A stretch of 6,361 nt of DNA from an uncultured Eubacteriales bacterium. GTDB taxonomy: Bacteria; Bacillota; Clostridia; Peptostreptococcales; Anaerovoracaceae. The stretch lies in assembly GCA_902766185.1 (NCBI GenBank), contig CACXCQ010000044.1:1-6361 (forward strand). The letters run 5' to 3'. Both the position numbers and the translations under genes were made by a program. The stretch's first letter is position 1. Every line of letters starts with the position of its first letter. The notes under the pieces were generated by a model. That model searched no databases and was not told the origin of the DNA. It saw only the letters and a program-made list of their open reading frames with translations. Shown here piece after piece: positions 1 through 5,531 of the stretch.

Positions 1-441
1 ATAAACCGCGGGATCAACGGATTGACGGTCCCGCGGGATTTTCCTGTTTTTGCGGACCTGATCCGCGCGGAAGAACCGGATCTGATCCTCATCATGCTGG
101 GCACGAACGACCTTCTGGAAGGACGCAGCGCTGAAGAGACCTGTCATCGGATGGAGGCGTTTCTTGGATCCATAAAAAGCCTGAGCAGACCGGTCCTGCT
201 GATCTCGCCTCCCTGGCTGCAGCAGGGCGAGTGCGTCCAGAAGCAGGAGCTGATCCGCGAATCGCAAAGGCTGGGCGGTCTTCTTCAGGAGCTTGCCAAA
301 AGAGAAAACTGTCTGTTCGCCGATGCTGGCGAATGGGGCATCGGAATGTGTTTTGACGGCATGCATTTCTCACCGGCAGGACATGAAGCTTTCGCGCAAA
401 GGCTGGGAGAGATCCTGGCTTCTCTTACTGTATGTGAGTGA
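1..441 (+). CDS. SGNH/GDSL-family hydrolase, C-terminal part (5' end outside window)
   Basis: The reading frame is open from base 1 and stops at TGA 439-441, giving 146 visible residues, so the true start lies upstream. Three conserved SGNH blocks are recognisable. NRGING at residues 2-7 matches block II with its oxyanion glycine, LGTND at residues 33-37 matches block III, and DGMHFSPAGH from residue 119 is block V with catalytic Asp119 and His122. The block I serine (GDSL) must lie in the missing N-terminus. Members of this family are serine esterases or lipases that cleave acyl or acetyl esters from lipids, carbohydrates or other small molecules; the substrate cannot be told here. A TTG at 22 could be mistaken for a start, but it would remove block II. 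The last codons overlap the azlD remnant in another frame. The family call is firm; the physiological role is unknown. Confidence 0.85.
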   Translation: MNRGINGLTVPRDFPVFADLIRAEEPDLILIMLGTNDLLEGRSAEETCHRMEAFLGSIKSLSRPVLLISPPWLQQGECVQKQELIRESQRLGGLLQELAKRENCLFADAGEWGIGMCFDGMHFSPAGHEAFAQRLGEILASLTVCE

Positions 442-655
442 CCGATATCTGGGCAAGGTCATTCCCTATACGGCAATGGGTCTTCTGATCGTGTACTGCC
501 TGCGGGATGTTTCGGTCGTGCATGGAACGCACGGGCTTCCGGAGCTTATTGCCATGGCGGCGGTCGTCGGATCGTATCTGTGGAGACGCAATTCCATTTT
601 GAGCGTCATCATCGGAACGGTGCTGTACATGTTCCTGATGCAGATGGTGTTCTGA
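434..655 (+). pseudogene. azlD: 5'-truncated AzlD-like branched-chain amino acid transporter subunit
   Basis: Frame +2 encodes a hydrophobic stretch that reads like the C-terminal two thirds of AzlD: YLGKVIPYTAMG, then IVYCLRDV, GLPELIA, then SYLWRRNSILS and GTVLYMFLMQ. AzlD is the small, roughly 100-110 residue membrane partner of AzlC in branched-chain amino acid export. The usual first membrane helix with its TRALPF-like motif, about 30-40 residues, is absent. Upstream of about base 430 the same frame is only the shadow of the SGNH hydrolase gene. A GTG at 434 overlaps that gene's stop and could start a 73-residue product by translational coupling, but no ribosome binding site sits at a good distance. 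The normal partner azlC is not the preceding gene. I read this as a remnant left by a deletion. An unusual short AzlD or an assembly join are the alternatives. Confidence 0.6.
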
Positions 656-660
656 CGTTG

Positions 661-666
661 TATAAT
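661..666 (+). promoter_or_regulatory. Candidate -10 box for the cupin-led operon
   Basis: A perfect TATAAT lies just after the azlD remnant and 35 bases before the cupin start codon. No convincing TTGACA-like -35 is found 16-18 bases upstream (ATGCAG at the 17-base spacing), so the promoter may be weak or activator-dependent. The call rests on the hexamer and its position only. Confidence 0.45.
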
Positions 667-685
667 AACCGCAGCGGACCTGATA

Positions 686-696
686 AGAGGGGAGAG
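686..696 (+). promoter_or_regulatory. Ribosome binding site of the cupin gene
   Basis: AGAGGGGAGAG ends five bases before ATG 702. It is purine-rich and well placed, and it fixes the start of the cupin gene. Confidence 0.6.
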
Positions 697-701
697 ATAC
701 G

Positions 702-1046
702 ATGAAGACAAAGACAGGACAGACATGGGTCATGCACGAGGATGTGCTGGCAGAAAAAATGCCCACGTGGACCAATCGGCGCATACTTGCCCACGGTCAG
801 CAGATGATGATGGTGGAGAATGAATTCGCGCCTGGAGATACTGCGCCGGAGCACGAGCACTTCCATGCGCAGATCACCTACGTGATCGACGGGGCGCTGG
901 AGTTCACCGTGGATGGCGAGACAAGAGTGCTGAGAAAAGGCGACTCGACGTTCATCGCGCCGCATGCCGTCCATCGCGCGGTGGCGCTTGAGGATACGCT
1001 GATCATCGATATGTTTGCGCCCATGAGAGAGGACTTCCTTGATTGA
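702..1046 (+). CDS. Small cupin-domain protein
   Basis: This 114-residue protein is a single conserved beta-barrel cupin (Cupin_2 type). Cupin motif 1 is G45-x5-H51-x-H53-x3-Q57-x6-G64, with Gln in place of the usual Glu. Motif 2 is G80 followed by P87-x3-H91. His51, His53, Gln57 and His91 would form the metal site, as in many small cupins that bind Fe, Mn, Ni or Zn. The length is typical of stand-alone cupins. Such proteins act as small dioxygenases, isomerases or sugar- and metabolite-binding proteins, and the sequence does not decide which. There is no signal peptide, so it is cytoplasmic. It is the first gene of a compact operon, and its stop codon overlaps one possible start (TTG 1039) of the DUF218 gene. 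The fold call is secure; the function is open. Confidence 0.88.
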   Translation: MKTKTGQTWVMHEDVLAEKMPTWTNRRILAHGQQMMMVENEFAPGDTAPEHEHFHAQITYVIDGALEFTVDGETRVLRKGDSTFIAPHAVHRAVALEDTLIIDMFAPMREDFLD

Positions 1047-1065
1047 TTCCGGCGGAGAACATGCG

Positions 1066-1683
1066 GTGAAGGGGCGGAATCGCAGAAAAAGATGGATCGT
1101 TGTCCTGCTGAGCGCAGTGCTGGCCGTGCTCGCGTGCCTGCTGCTCACGGCTGTCAGCATCATTTCTTTTTCGGAGAAGGATGAGACCAGACCGGCGGAT
1201 ACGGCGATCGTCCTGGGGGCGAGCGTCTATGACAATTCCCCGTCTCCAGTTTTCCGGGAACGGATCAACCATGCAGTCGAGTTATACGATGACGGCACGG
1301 TAGAGGCGATCATCATGACCGGCGGCGTGGGAGAGGGAAACATACGGTCGGAGGCTGATATTGCCAGAGAATACGCGCAGCAGCAGGGGGTGCCGGAGGA
1401 TGCGATCTGCATAGAAGAGAGATCCGGGATCACCGAGGAGAACCTGAGATACGCGAAACAGCTCATGGATGGACAGGGGTGGGATACCGCCCTTGTCGTC
1501 AGCGATCCGCTCCACATGAAGCGGGCGATGCTGTACGCAGAGGACCTGGGCATGGAGGCCTACAGTTCACCGACGCCGACGACGCTGTATCGCAGCTGGA
1601 AGGCGAAGCTCCCGTTCCTCGCCAGAGAAGAGATCTACTATATCGGATACAGAGTGGTCAGACTATTCAGCAGCAGTAAGTGA
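1066..1683 (+). CDS. Membrane-anchored DUF218 (SanA/YdcF-like) protein
   Basis: The protein of 205 residues starts with a basic segment (KGRNRRKR) and one hydrophobic helix at about residues 10-34, so it is probably anchored with the DUF218 domain outside the membrane. The domain shows the typical DTAIVLGASV strand at 45-54, the RERINHAVELYDDG segment at 64-77, MTGGVGEG at 84-91, a SGITEEN segment at 120-126 and VVSDPLHMKRA at 144-154. This order is that of the SanA/YdcF family. E. coli SanA is linked to envelope barrier function at high temperature, but the biochemical activity of the family is poorly defined. The start is uncertain: GTG 1066 has GGCGGAG eight bases upstream, while TTG 1039 has GAGAGG six bases upstream, overlaps the cupin gene by eight bases and would add nine residues. 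I prefer GTG for the better start codon and the compact N-terminus. Confidence 0.85.
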   Translation: MKGRNRRKRWIVVLLSAVLAVLACLLLTAVSIISFSEKDETRPADTAIVLGASVYDNSPSPVFRERINHAVELYDDGTVEAIIMTGGVGEGNIRSEADIAREYAQQQGVPEDAICIEERSGITEENLRYAKQLMDGQGWDTALVVSDPLHMKRAMLYAEDLGMEAYSSPTPTTLYRSWKAKLPFLAREEIYYIGYRVVRLFSSSK

Positions 1684-1691
1684 GGGCAGAC

Positions 1692-2273
1692 ATGAGCAAC
1701 ATCTACATTATCAGACATGGACAGACAGACCTGAACAGGAAGCACATTCTTCAAGGGCGGATCGATGAGCCCCTGAATGAGGATGGCATCCGCCAGGCGG
1801 AGGAAGCGGCTGAACAGCTCAGGAGTATGGGCATCACCATCGATTCGGTATGGTCGAGCCCGCTTCAGCGGGCCAGGGACACCGCCAGGATCATAGCGGG
1901 CTATGCTCCGCTGAAGACGGATGAACGGCTTCTGGAGATGGATTACGGTCCATATGACGGTACTGACCTGACATCGCCGCCCCCGGAGATCCTGGAGTTC
2001 TTCAGCGATTTCGTGAACAATCCGGAGCCGCCGGGGATGGAACCGCTGGCTGCTATCGTGCAAAGGTTGGGAGAGTTTCTGGAGGAGCTGCGCGATGCTC
2101 CGCCGGAGGGCAACGTCCTGATCTCGACCCACGCCATTGCGATGAAGGGCGCTTTGGAGTACCTGACCCCGGGATCCAACGGATCCTACTGGGACAAACA
2201 CATCAAGAACTGCGATATCTATGTAACTGAGCTGGAGGACGGAGCATATTCTGTGCCGGTTCCCATCGCCTGA
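1692..2273 (+). CDS. Histidine phosphatase (phosphoglycerate mutase-like) family protein
   Basis: The protein has 193 residues. The N-terminal strand and RHG motif (Arg8, His9, Gly10), followed by QTDLN, are diagnostic; His9 would be the phosphorylated residue. SSPLQRARDTA at 55-65 supplies the second conserved arginine (Arg60), Glu82 in LLEMDYGPYDG is the likely acid, and His147 in STHAIAMKG is the second catalytic histidine. All core residues are therefore present. Members dephosphorylate small metabolites such as sugar phosphates, cobalamin precursors or nucleotides; the specificity is not evident. A GTG at 1680 also reads in frame, but ATG 1692 has GAGGG five bases upstream and begins directly at the first beta strand. 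The gene starts eight bases after the DUF218 stop and ends 14 bases before the HD gene, which implies co-transcription. Confidence 0.9.
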   Translation: MSNIYIIRHGQTDLNRKHILQGRIDEPLNEDGIRQAEEAAEQLRSMGITIDSVWSSPLQRARDTARIIAGYAPLKTDERLLEMDYGPYDGTDLTSPPPEILEFFSDFVNNPEPPGMEPLAAIVQRLGEFLEELRDAPPEGNVLISTHAIAMKGALEYLTPGSNGSYWDKHIKNCDIYVTELEDGAYSVPVPIA

Positions 2274-2287
2274 AAGGAATCAATGAT

Positions 2288-2944
2288 ATGAAGTACGAAG
2301 ACATTATCAAGAACAAAGAAATAATTGAGTACTACGAGAGAGGAAACGCGATCCTGGACGCGCTGGGCTATACGGACCATTCCACAGTCCATACCAAGCT
2401 GGTGGCAAACAAAGCGGCGGATATCCTGGAGAGCTTCGGATACGGCCAGGATCTGATCGAACTGGTGAAGATAGCGGGGTATATGCACGACATCGGAAAT
2501 GCCATCAACAGGCACCATCACGCGGAATACGGCGCGATACTGGCGAATGAGATCCTGAAGGAAACGGATCTGGAGCTGGCGGACCGGGTGAGGATCGTTT
2601 CCGCCATCGCCAACCACGATGAATCGGACGGCGTCGCATCGGACCCCGTTTCCGCGGCGCTGATCATCGCGGACAAAACGGACGTGCGCAGGAGCAGAGT
2701 GCGCGAGAAGGATCCGATGCTGTTTGATATCCACGACCGGGTCAACCACGCGGTGACCGGGACGAGACTCAGATGCGGCCGGGAAGAAAAACGGATCACA
2801 CTCTATCTGACCATCGACGAGGAGATCTGCACCATGTACGAGTACTTCGATATATTCCTGGACCGCATGACCATGTGTTCACATGCGGCGAGGATCCTGG
2901 ACGCCCGATTCTCGCTGAAGGTGAACGGGCAGAAGGTCCTGTAG
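2288..2944 (+). CDS. HD-domain phosphohydrolase
   Basis: This 218-residue cytoplasmic protein has a complete HD signature: His35 (STVHTKL), His67-Asp68 (YMHDIGN), histidines 76-78 (NRHHHAEYG), His110 (IANHDES) and Asp129 (IIADKTDVRR). These are the metal ligands of the HD superfamily, which hydrolyses phosphomonoesters or phosphodiesters, often of nucleotides. The spacing H...HD...H...H...D fits the one-domain phosphohydrolase type rather than GGDEF- or RelA-linked forms; no other domain is seen. The C-terminal 70 residues are unassigned and appear to be mixed alpha/beta. Start ATG 2288 has AAAGGA eight bases upstream; a closer ATG at 2283 opens only a two-codon frame. It is the last gene of the cupin-DUF218-phosphatase operon, with 148 bases before the next gene. 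The family is firm; the substrate is unknown. Confidence 0.88.
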   Translation: MKYEDIIKNKEIIEYYERGNAILDALGYTDHSTVHTKLVANKAADILESFGYGQDLIELVKIAGYMHDIGNAINRHHHAEYGAILANEILKETDLELADRVRIVSAIANHDESDGVASDPVSAALIIADKTDVRRSRVREKDPMLFDIHDRVNHAVTGTRLRCGREEKRITLYLTIDEEICTMYEYFDIFLDRMTMCSHAARILDARFSLKVNGQKVL

Positions 2945-2949
2945 CGATA

Positions 2950-2995
2950 AAAGACGACGTGTTCGTAATCACTGCGGTGTTTTCGGATCGTCTTT
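2950..2995 (+). terminator. Possible weak hairpin after the HD gene
   Basis: AAAGACGA (2950-2957) and TCGTCTTT (2988-2995) form a perfect 8-base inverted repeat separated by 30 bases, inside which CAC-TGCG-GTG (2970-2979) could make a small inner stem. It lies six bases after the HD stop. There is only a short T run, so efficient intrinsic termination is doubtful; it may be chance or a processing structure. Confidence 0.25.
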
Positions 2996-3002
2996 CGTAG
3001 TT

Positions 3003-3031
3003 CCTGCGATGTTCCGCAGAGCATTCGCAGG
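3003..3031. promoter_or_regulatory. Inverted repeat, candidate operator or RNA hairpin upstream of the small membrane protein
   Basis: CCTGCGA (3003-3009) and TCGCAGG (3025-3031) are perfect inverted arms 15 bases apart. The pairing can extend to CCTGCGATG/CAT-T-CGCAGG with one bulged base. A competing stem CTGCG/CGCAG (3004-3008/3015-3019) shares the left arm. No T run follows, so it is not a standard terminator. It sits directly before an AT-rich candidate -10 (TAATAT 3033-3038 or TATATA 3036-3041), which would suit a regulator binding site. No good -35 is visible. Confidence 0.3.
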
Positions 3032-3077
3032 GTAATATATAGTCACAGCAGGAAGCGAGTTCATAACGGATCGATCG

Positions 3078-3086
3078 AAAGGAGGG
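3078..3086 (+). promoter_or_regulatory. Very strong ribosome binding site of the small membrane protein
   Basis: AAAGGAGGG is close to the full anti-16S complement and ends six bases before ATG 3093. It is the strongest ribosome binding site in the window and supports real, probably abundant, translation of this short ORF. Confidence 0.75.
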
Positions 3087-3092
3087 AACGAT

Positions 3093-3290
3093 ATGGTAAA
3101 GGAAGCATTCGCAGGCAAGGGAGCCCTTGCAATAAGCGCGTCTGTCGTGTTCTGCGGGCTGACGCTGTACGCGGCAGGACAGGTTCTGGACTATCTCTTC
3201 AGAGATGTTGATCCAAAGAGAAAAGAACAGATCCAGAAGGAAGAACAGGATGCCATCGAAACCGAGGAACCGGTCACTGAACCGGTATAG
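3093..3290 (+). CDS. Small single-pass membrane protein of unknown function
   Basis: I do not recognise this 65-residue protein with certainty. Residues 1-9 are short and basic (Lys3, Lys9). Residues 10-32 form one hydrophobic, alanine-rich membrane helix containing a cysteine at 21. Residues 37-52 are highly charged (DVDPKRKEQIQKEE) and probably helical, and the tail is acidic and ends in repeated glutamate, proline and valine residues (EEPVTEPV). No clear AXA signal peptidase site or lipobox is seen, so it is most likely an uncleaved membrane anchor; which side the tail faces is uncertain. The perfect Shine-Dalgarno site, the 148-base upstream gap and the strong terminator 15 bases after the stop make it a credible gene and probably its own short transcription unit of about 300 bases. 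Codon use resembles that of its neighbours. It could be a small regulatory or scaffolding membrane peptide, but nothing shows which. Confidence 0.75.
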   Translation: MVKEAFAGKGALAISASVVFCGLTLYAAGQVLDYLFRDVDPKRKEQIQKEEQDAIETEEPVTEPV

Positions 3291-3304
3291 CCCGGAATTG
3301 CGGA

Positions 3305-3346
3305 AAAGCTTCGGAAGGTCACTGATCTTCCGGAGTTTTCTTTTTT
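3305..3346 (+). terminator. Strong rho-independent terminator
   Basis: The stem pairs 3309-3320 with 3324-3335 (12 base pairs, including two G-T wobbles) around an ACT loop. It can be lengthened by A-T pairs at the base (AAAAG with GTTTT). It is followed by TTTTCTTTTTT (3336-3346). It begins 15 bases after the small membrane protein stop and separates it from the nudC operon. Confidence 0.88.
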
Positions 3347-3347
3347 C

Positions 3348-3379
3348 GGTCAGTCAAAAATCTGACCATGCATGGCCAT
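3348..3379. repeat. Overlapping palindromes upstream of nudC
   Basis: Three inverted repeats overlap: GGTCAG (3348-3353) with CTGACC (3362-3367) around eight A/T-rich bases, the perfect 10-base palindrome CCATGCATGG (3366-3375), and ATGGCCAT (3372-3379). They lie just upstream of the candidate extended -10 of the nudC operon, a fitting place for an operator. CTGACC also resembles four of six bases of a -35 box. No regulator can be named. Confidence 0.35.
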
Positions 3380-3384
3380 TCCTA

Positions 3385-3393
3385 TGCTATCAT
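3385..3393 (+). promoter_or_regulatory. Candidate extended -10 promoter of the nudC operon
   Basis: TGC followed by TATCAT (3388-3393) matches the extended -10 form TGnTATnAT, 25 bases before ATG 3419. The best -35-like hexamer, CTGACC (3362-3367), is 20 bases away, longer than ideal, but extended -10 promoters depend less on it. The preceding terminator makes a new promoter here necessary. Confidence 0.45.
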
Positions 3394-3418
3394 TATACAT
3401 ATTCAAGGAGAGATACGG

Positions 3419-4267
3419 ATGATCCAGGATATCGCGCCAAAGGTTTTTCATAATGAATACCAGTCAGTCAGGCCTGCGGCCGGGGATACGGTATTTGTGT
3501 TCCGGGAGAAGAAGGTCCTGATCGCGGGATACGAGAATGAGGACATCGTTTTCCCAAAGGCAGGCGATCTCGATGCGGAGCTTCAATTTCTGTTCCGCAT
3601 CGACGGGCAGCCGTATTTCCTGTGCCCGCCGGAGGAAAGCGAAAGGCTGTCTGAGGAAGACACTGGCTCCGGATCCGCCTTCATTCCGCTGATGGAAGCG
3701 AGAAGGAGCACGGATCTGCCCGCCATGTTCGCCTGCATGACTGCATACCATCTGTTCACGTGGTACGATAGAAACAGGCTTTGCGGACGCTGCGGCCAGC
3801 CTTTGCAGCACAGCGAAAACGAGAGAATGCTCCGCTGCCCAAACTGCGGCAACTGCGTTTTCCCCACGATCGCGCCGGCGGTGATCGTGGGCGTAACGGA
3901 TGGCGAGAGGCTGCTGATGACCAAGTATGCGGACAGAGCGTACAAGGGATGGGCGCTGATCGCCGGGTTTTGCGAGATCGGCGAGACCGTGGAGGACACC
4001 GTTCGCAGAGAGGTGCTCGAGGAGGCCGGGATACGGGTGAAAAACATGCGGTATGTGGCAAGCCAGCCCTGGGGGTCGGATTCCAATCTGCTGATCGGCA
4101 TGTTCTGTGAAGCGGACGGAGCGACGGAGATCCACATGGACCGTGAGGAGCTGTCCAGAGCCGTCTGGGTCCAGCGGGCGGACGTGCCGGAAATGAAAGA
4201 TAATCACAGCCTGACCGGCTATATGATCGAAATGTTCAGGACAGGGAAGGAGAATGAGGCATCATGA
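3419..4267 (+). CDS. nudC: NADH pyrophosphatase, Nudix family with zinc ribbon (NudC-like)
   Basis: The 282-residue protein has the NudC layout: an N-terminal divergent domain (about 1-115), a zinc ribbon with Cys122/Cys125 and Cys140/Cys143, and a C-terminal Nudix domain from about 150. The Nudix box is complete at 183-205 (G-x5-E-x7-REVLEEAGI), with the metal-binding glutamates at 198, 201 and 202. Downstream SQPW (215-218) with Ser222 corresponds to the NudC signature SQPWPFPxS, though the PFP is replaced by GSD. NudC hydrolyses NAD(H) to NMN(H) and AMP and removes NAD caps from RNA. An ATG at 3368 is in frame, but ATG 3419 has AAGGAGAG six bases upstream and fits family length. It is first in its operon, and its stop overlaps the flavodoxin start as ATGA. 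The substituted PFP leaves some doubt over strict NADH preference. Confidence 0.9.
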   Translation: MIQDIAPKVFHNEYQSVRPAAGDTVFVFREKKVLIAGYENEDIVFPKAGDLDAELQFLFRIDGQPYFLCPPEESERLSEEDTGSGSAFIPLMEARRSTDLPAMFACMTAYHLFTWYDRNRLCGRCGQPLQHSENERMLRCPNCGNCVFPTIAPAVIVGVTDGERLLMTKYADRAYKGWALIAGFCEIGETVEDTVRREVLEEAGIRVKNMRYVASQPWGSDSNLLIGMFCEADGATEIHMDREELSRAVWVQRADVPEMKDNHSLTGYMIEMFRTGKENEAS

Positions 4268-4794
4268 AATCATTGGTTGTATATTTCAGCGCATCGGGCG
4301 TAACGGCGCATGCGGCAGAGGCTCTGGCGGAGGCCATCGGAGCGGATCTGTTTGAGATCAGACCGGAGAAACCGTACTCGGACTCGGACACCAACTGGAA
4401 AAATCCGCTGGCGCGCTGCAACAAGGAGAAGATCGGCAAGAAGGATGTGCCGGTCGAAGGGACGATCGAGGCCTTCGAAGACTACGTTACCGTATTCATC
4501 GGATTCCCCATCTGGTACGGCTGCGCCCCGAATGTAGTCAACACCTTCGCCAAAGCTTACGACTGGACCGGAAAGAAGGTGGGTATCTTCGCCACCTCCG
4601 GCGGCAGCGGCATCGGCAAGACCGCGGCGAAGCTACAGCCGTACATCGAAGGGGCGGACATCATCGACGCCAAGGTCAATCTGAGCCTTGAAAGCGATGC
4701 TCTGAAGGCGTGGGCTGACCAGGTTTTGGGCGCGAGCATGGAGAATCTGGAATCCTGGGCGGAAGAGATCGATAAGGCAGATCCGGAGATTTAG
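4264..4794 (+). CDS. Flavodoxin family protein
   Basis: The 176-residue protein starts with the flavodoxin beta strand and phosphate loop, SLVVYFSASGVTAHAAEAL. The loop S9-A-S-G-V-T14 is a variant of the usual T/S-x-T-G-N-T. IGFPIWYGCAPNVVNTF (79-95) supplies the aromatic Trp84/Tyr85 that would stack on the flavin ring, and IFATSGGSGIGK (108-119) forms the third FMN-contacting loop. This pattern fits the longer flavodoxin group common in anaerobic Bacillota, which binds FMN and acts as an electron carrier or a small quinone/FMN reductase. It is cytoplasmic. The start overlaps the nudC stop by four bases (ATGA), with GAAGGAGA ten bases upstream, a typical sign of translational coupling. The stop codon TAG is part of the next gene's ribosome binding site. 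FMN binding is likely from the family; the electron partners are unknown. Confidence 0.87.
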   Translation: MKSLVVYFSASGVTAHAAEALAEAIGADLFEIRPEKPYSDSDTNWKNPLARCNKEKIGKKDVPVEGTIEAFEDYVTVFIGFPIWYGCAPNVVNTFAKAYDWTGKKVGIFATSGGSGIGKTAAKLQPYIEGADIIDAKVNLSLESDALKAWADQVLGASMENLESWAEEIDKADPEI

Positions 4795-4804
4795 GAGAGA
4801 GCGC

Positions 4805-5527
4805 ATGAAGATCTATCAGGTATCGACCCTGCAGGCGCTGGCTCTGGGGTATTCCCGCACCGTGGTGACCGTGGGGGAACTGCTGGAGCACGGCGATCTC
4901 GGGCTGGGCACATTTGAAGACGTCAACGGCGAAATGATCGTGGTCGACGGGGAGTGCTACCGGGCAGACGAGGAAGGCAACGCATGGAAGACGGAACCGG
5001 ACATGGGCGTTCCCTTTGCGGCAGTTGCAAAGGCTGGCCGGAGCAAGAGCTTCGAGGTCACTGATCTCCCCGACATCGCCAGGCTTAAGGAACAGCTGAC
5101 CTTAAAGATCGAGGAGGACTTCGGTCTGAACAGCATGCATATCGCCCGGATCGACGGGACCTTCAGGAAGGTCTGCGCCCGGTCGGAAGCTCCTTACCGT
5201 TCCCATCATGTGGACCTGAAGGACATTCTGTCAAAAACCCAGAGGGACTTCGCGTTCGAGAACATCGGCGGAACCATGATCTGCATCTATTTCCCGGACT
5301 ACATGGACGGGATCAATGCGCCGGGGTGGCACATCCATTTTATTTCGGAAGACCGGACGAAGGGCGGCCACGTTTTTGACCTTGAGATCGACAGCGCGCG
5401 CATCCGTCTGACGAAGCTCAATACGATCGAGATCAAGCTCCCCAGCGAGCCTGCCTTTGATACATATTCGCTGAAGGAAGCTTCCAGCAGCGACATCAAA
5501 CAAGTCGAACAGGGGGATGGGAAATAG
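4805..5527 (+). CDS. alsD: Alpha-acetolactate decarboxylase
   Basis: This 240-residue protein matches the AlsD/BudA family. It has the N-terminal GDLGLGTFEDVNGEMIVVDG segment (30-49) with its conserved glutamates, Arg126 and Tyr131 in the central sheet, and the zinc site GWHIHF (His176, His178) plus GGHVFD (His189) in the DRTKGGH loop. All three zinc histidines are present, so the protein should be active. It converts alpha-acetolactate to acetoin with release of CO2 (EC 4.1.1.5), diverting pyruvate-derived acetolactate from branched-chain amino acid synthesis to the neutral product acetoin. The length is usual for the family and no secretion signal is seen. AGGAGAG sits five bases before ATG 4805 and includes the flavodoxin stop codon. 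No acetolactate synthase gene is next to it, so the substrate must come from a synthase encoded elsewhere. The call is firm. Confidence 0.93.
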   Translation: MKIYQVSTLQALALGYSRTVVTVGELLEHGDLGLGTFEDVNGEMIVVDGECYRADEEGNAWKTEPDMGVPFAAVAKAGRSKSFEVTDLPDIARLKEQLTLKIEEDFGLNSMHIARIDGTFRKVCARSEAPYRSHHVDLKDILSKTQRDFAFENIGGTMICIYFPDYMDGINAPGWHIHFISEDRTKGGHVFDLEIDSARIRLTKLNTIEIKLPSEPAFDTYSLKEASSSDIKQVEQGDGK

Positions 5528-5531
5528 ATCC

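Noticed and set aside
6..36. CCGCGGGA/TCCCGCGG inverted repeat near the left edge
   Set aside because: It lies inside the SGNH coding sequence over block II codons and has no T run or promoter beside it, so it is most likely a chance effect of GC-rich codons.
293..433. Start of the AzlD-like frame at ATG 293, giving a 120-residue protein
   Set aside because: The first 45 or so residues from this start are the out-of-frame reading of the SGNH hydrolase, including its block V region, and do not resemble AzlD.
609..1163. 184-codon ORF on the - strand across the cupin gene
   Set aside because: It overlaps the cupin with its intact metal-binding motifs and the DUF218 start, has no ribosome binding site of note and gives a low-complexity Arg/His/Ser-rich product.
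1638..2201. 187-codon ORF on the - strand opposite the histidine phosphatase
   Set aside because: The + strand frame carries all catalytic motifs; the reverse frame has no family features.
2945..3092. Riboswitch or small RNA in the gap before the small membrane protein
   Set aside because: Only simple inverted repeats are present; no conserved riboswitch core that I recognise is seen, and no terminator or antiterminator with a T run precedes the gene.
3464..4207. Long 247-codon ORF on the - strand opposite nudC
   Set aside because: It lies entirely within the clear NudC coding sequence; its translation is rich in His, Pro and Arg with no recognisable domain, as expected for the reverse shadow of a GC-rich gene.
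5517..5531. ATG 5517 as start of the DUF1284 gene
   Set aside because: The only purine-rich site touches the start codon directly, and ATG 5532 leaves the RPHHLLC motif at the normal N-terminal position.
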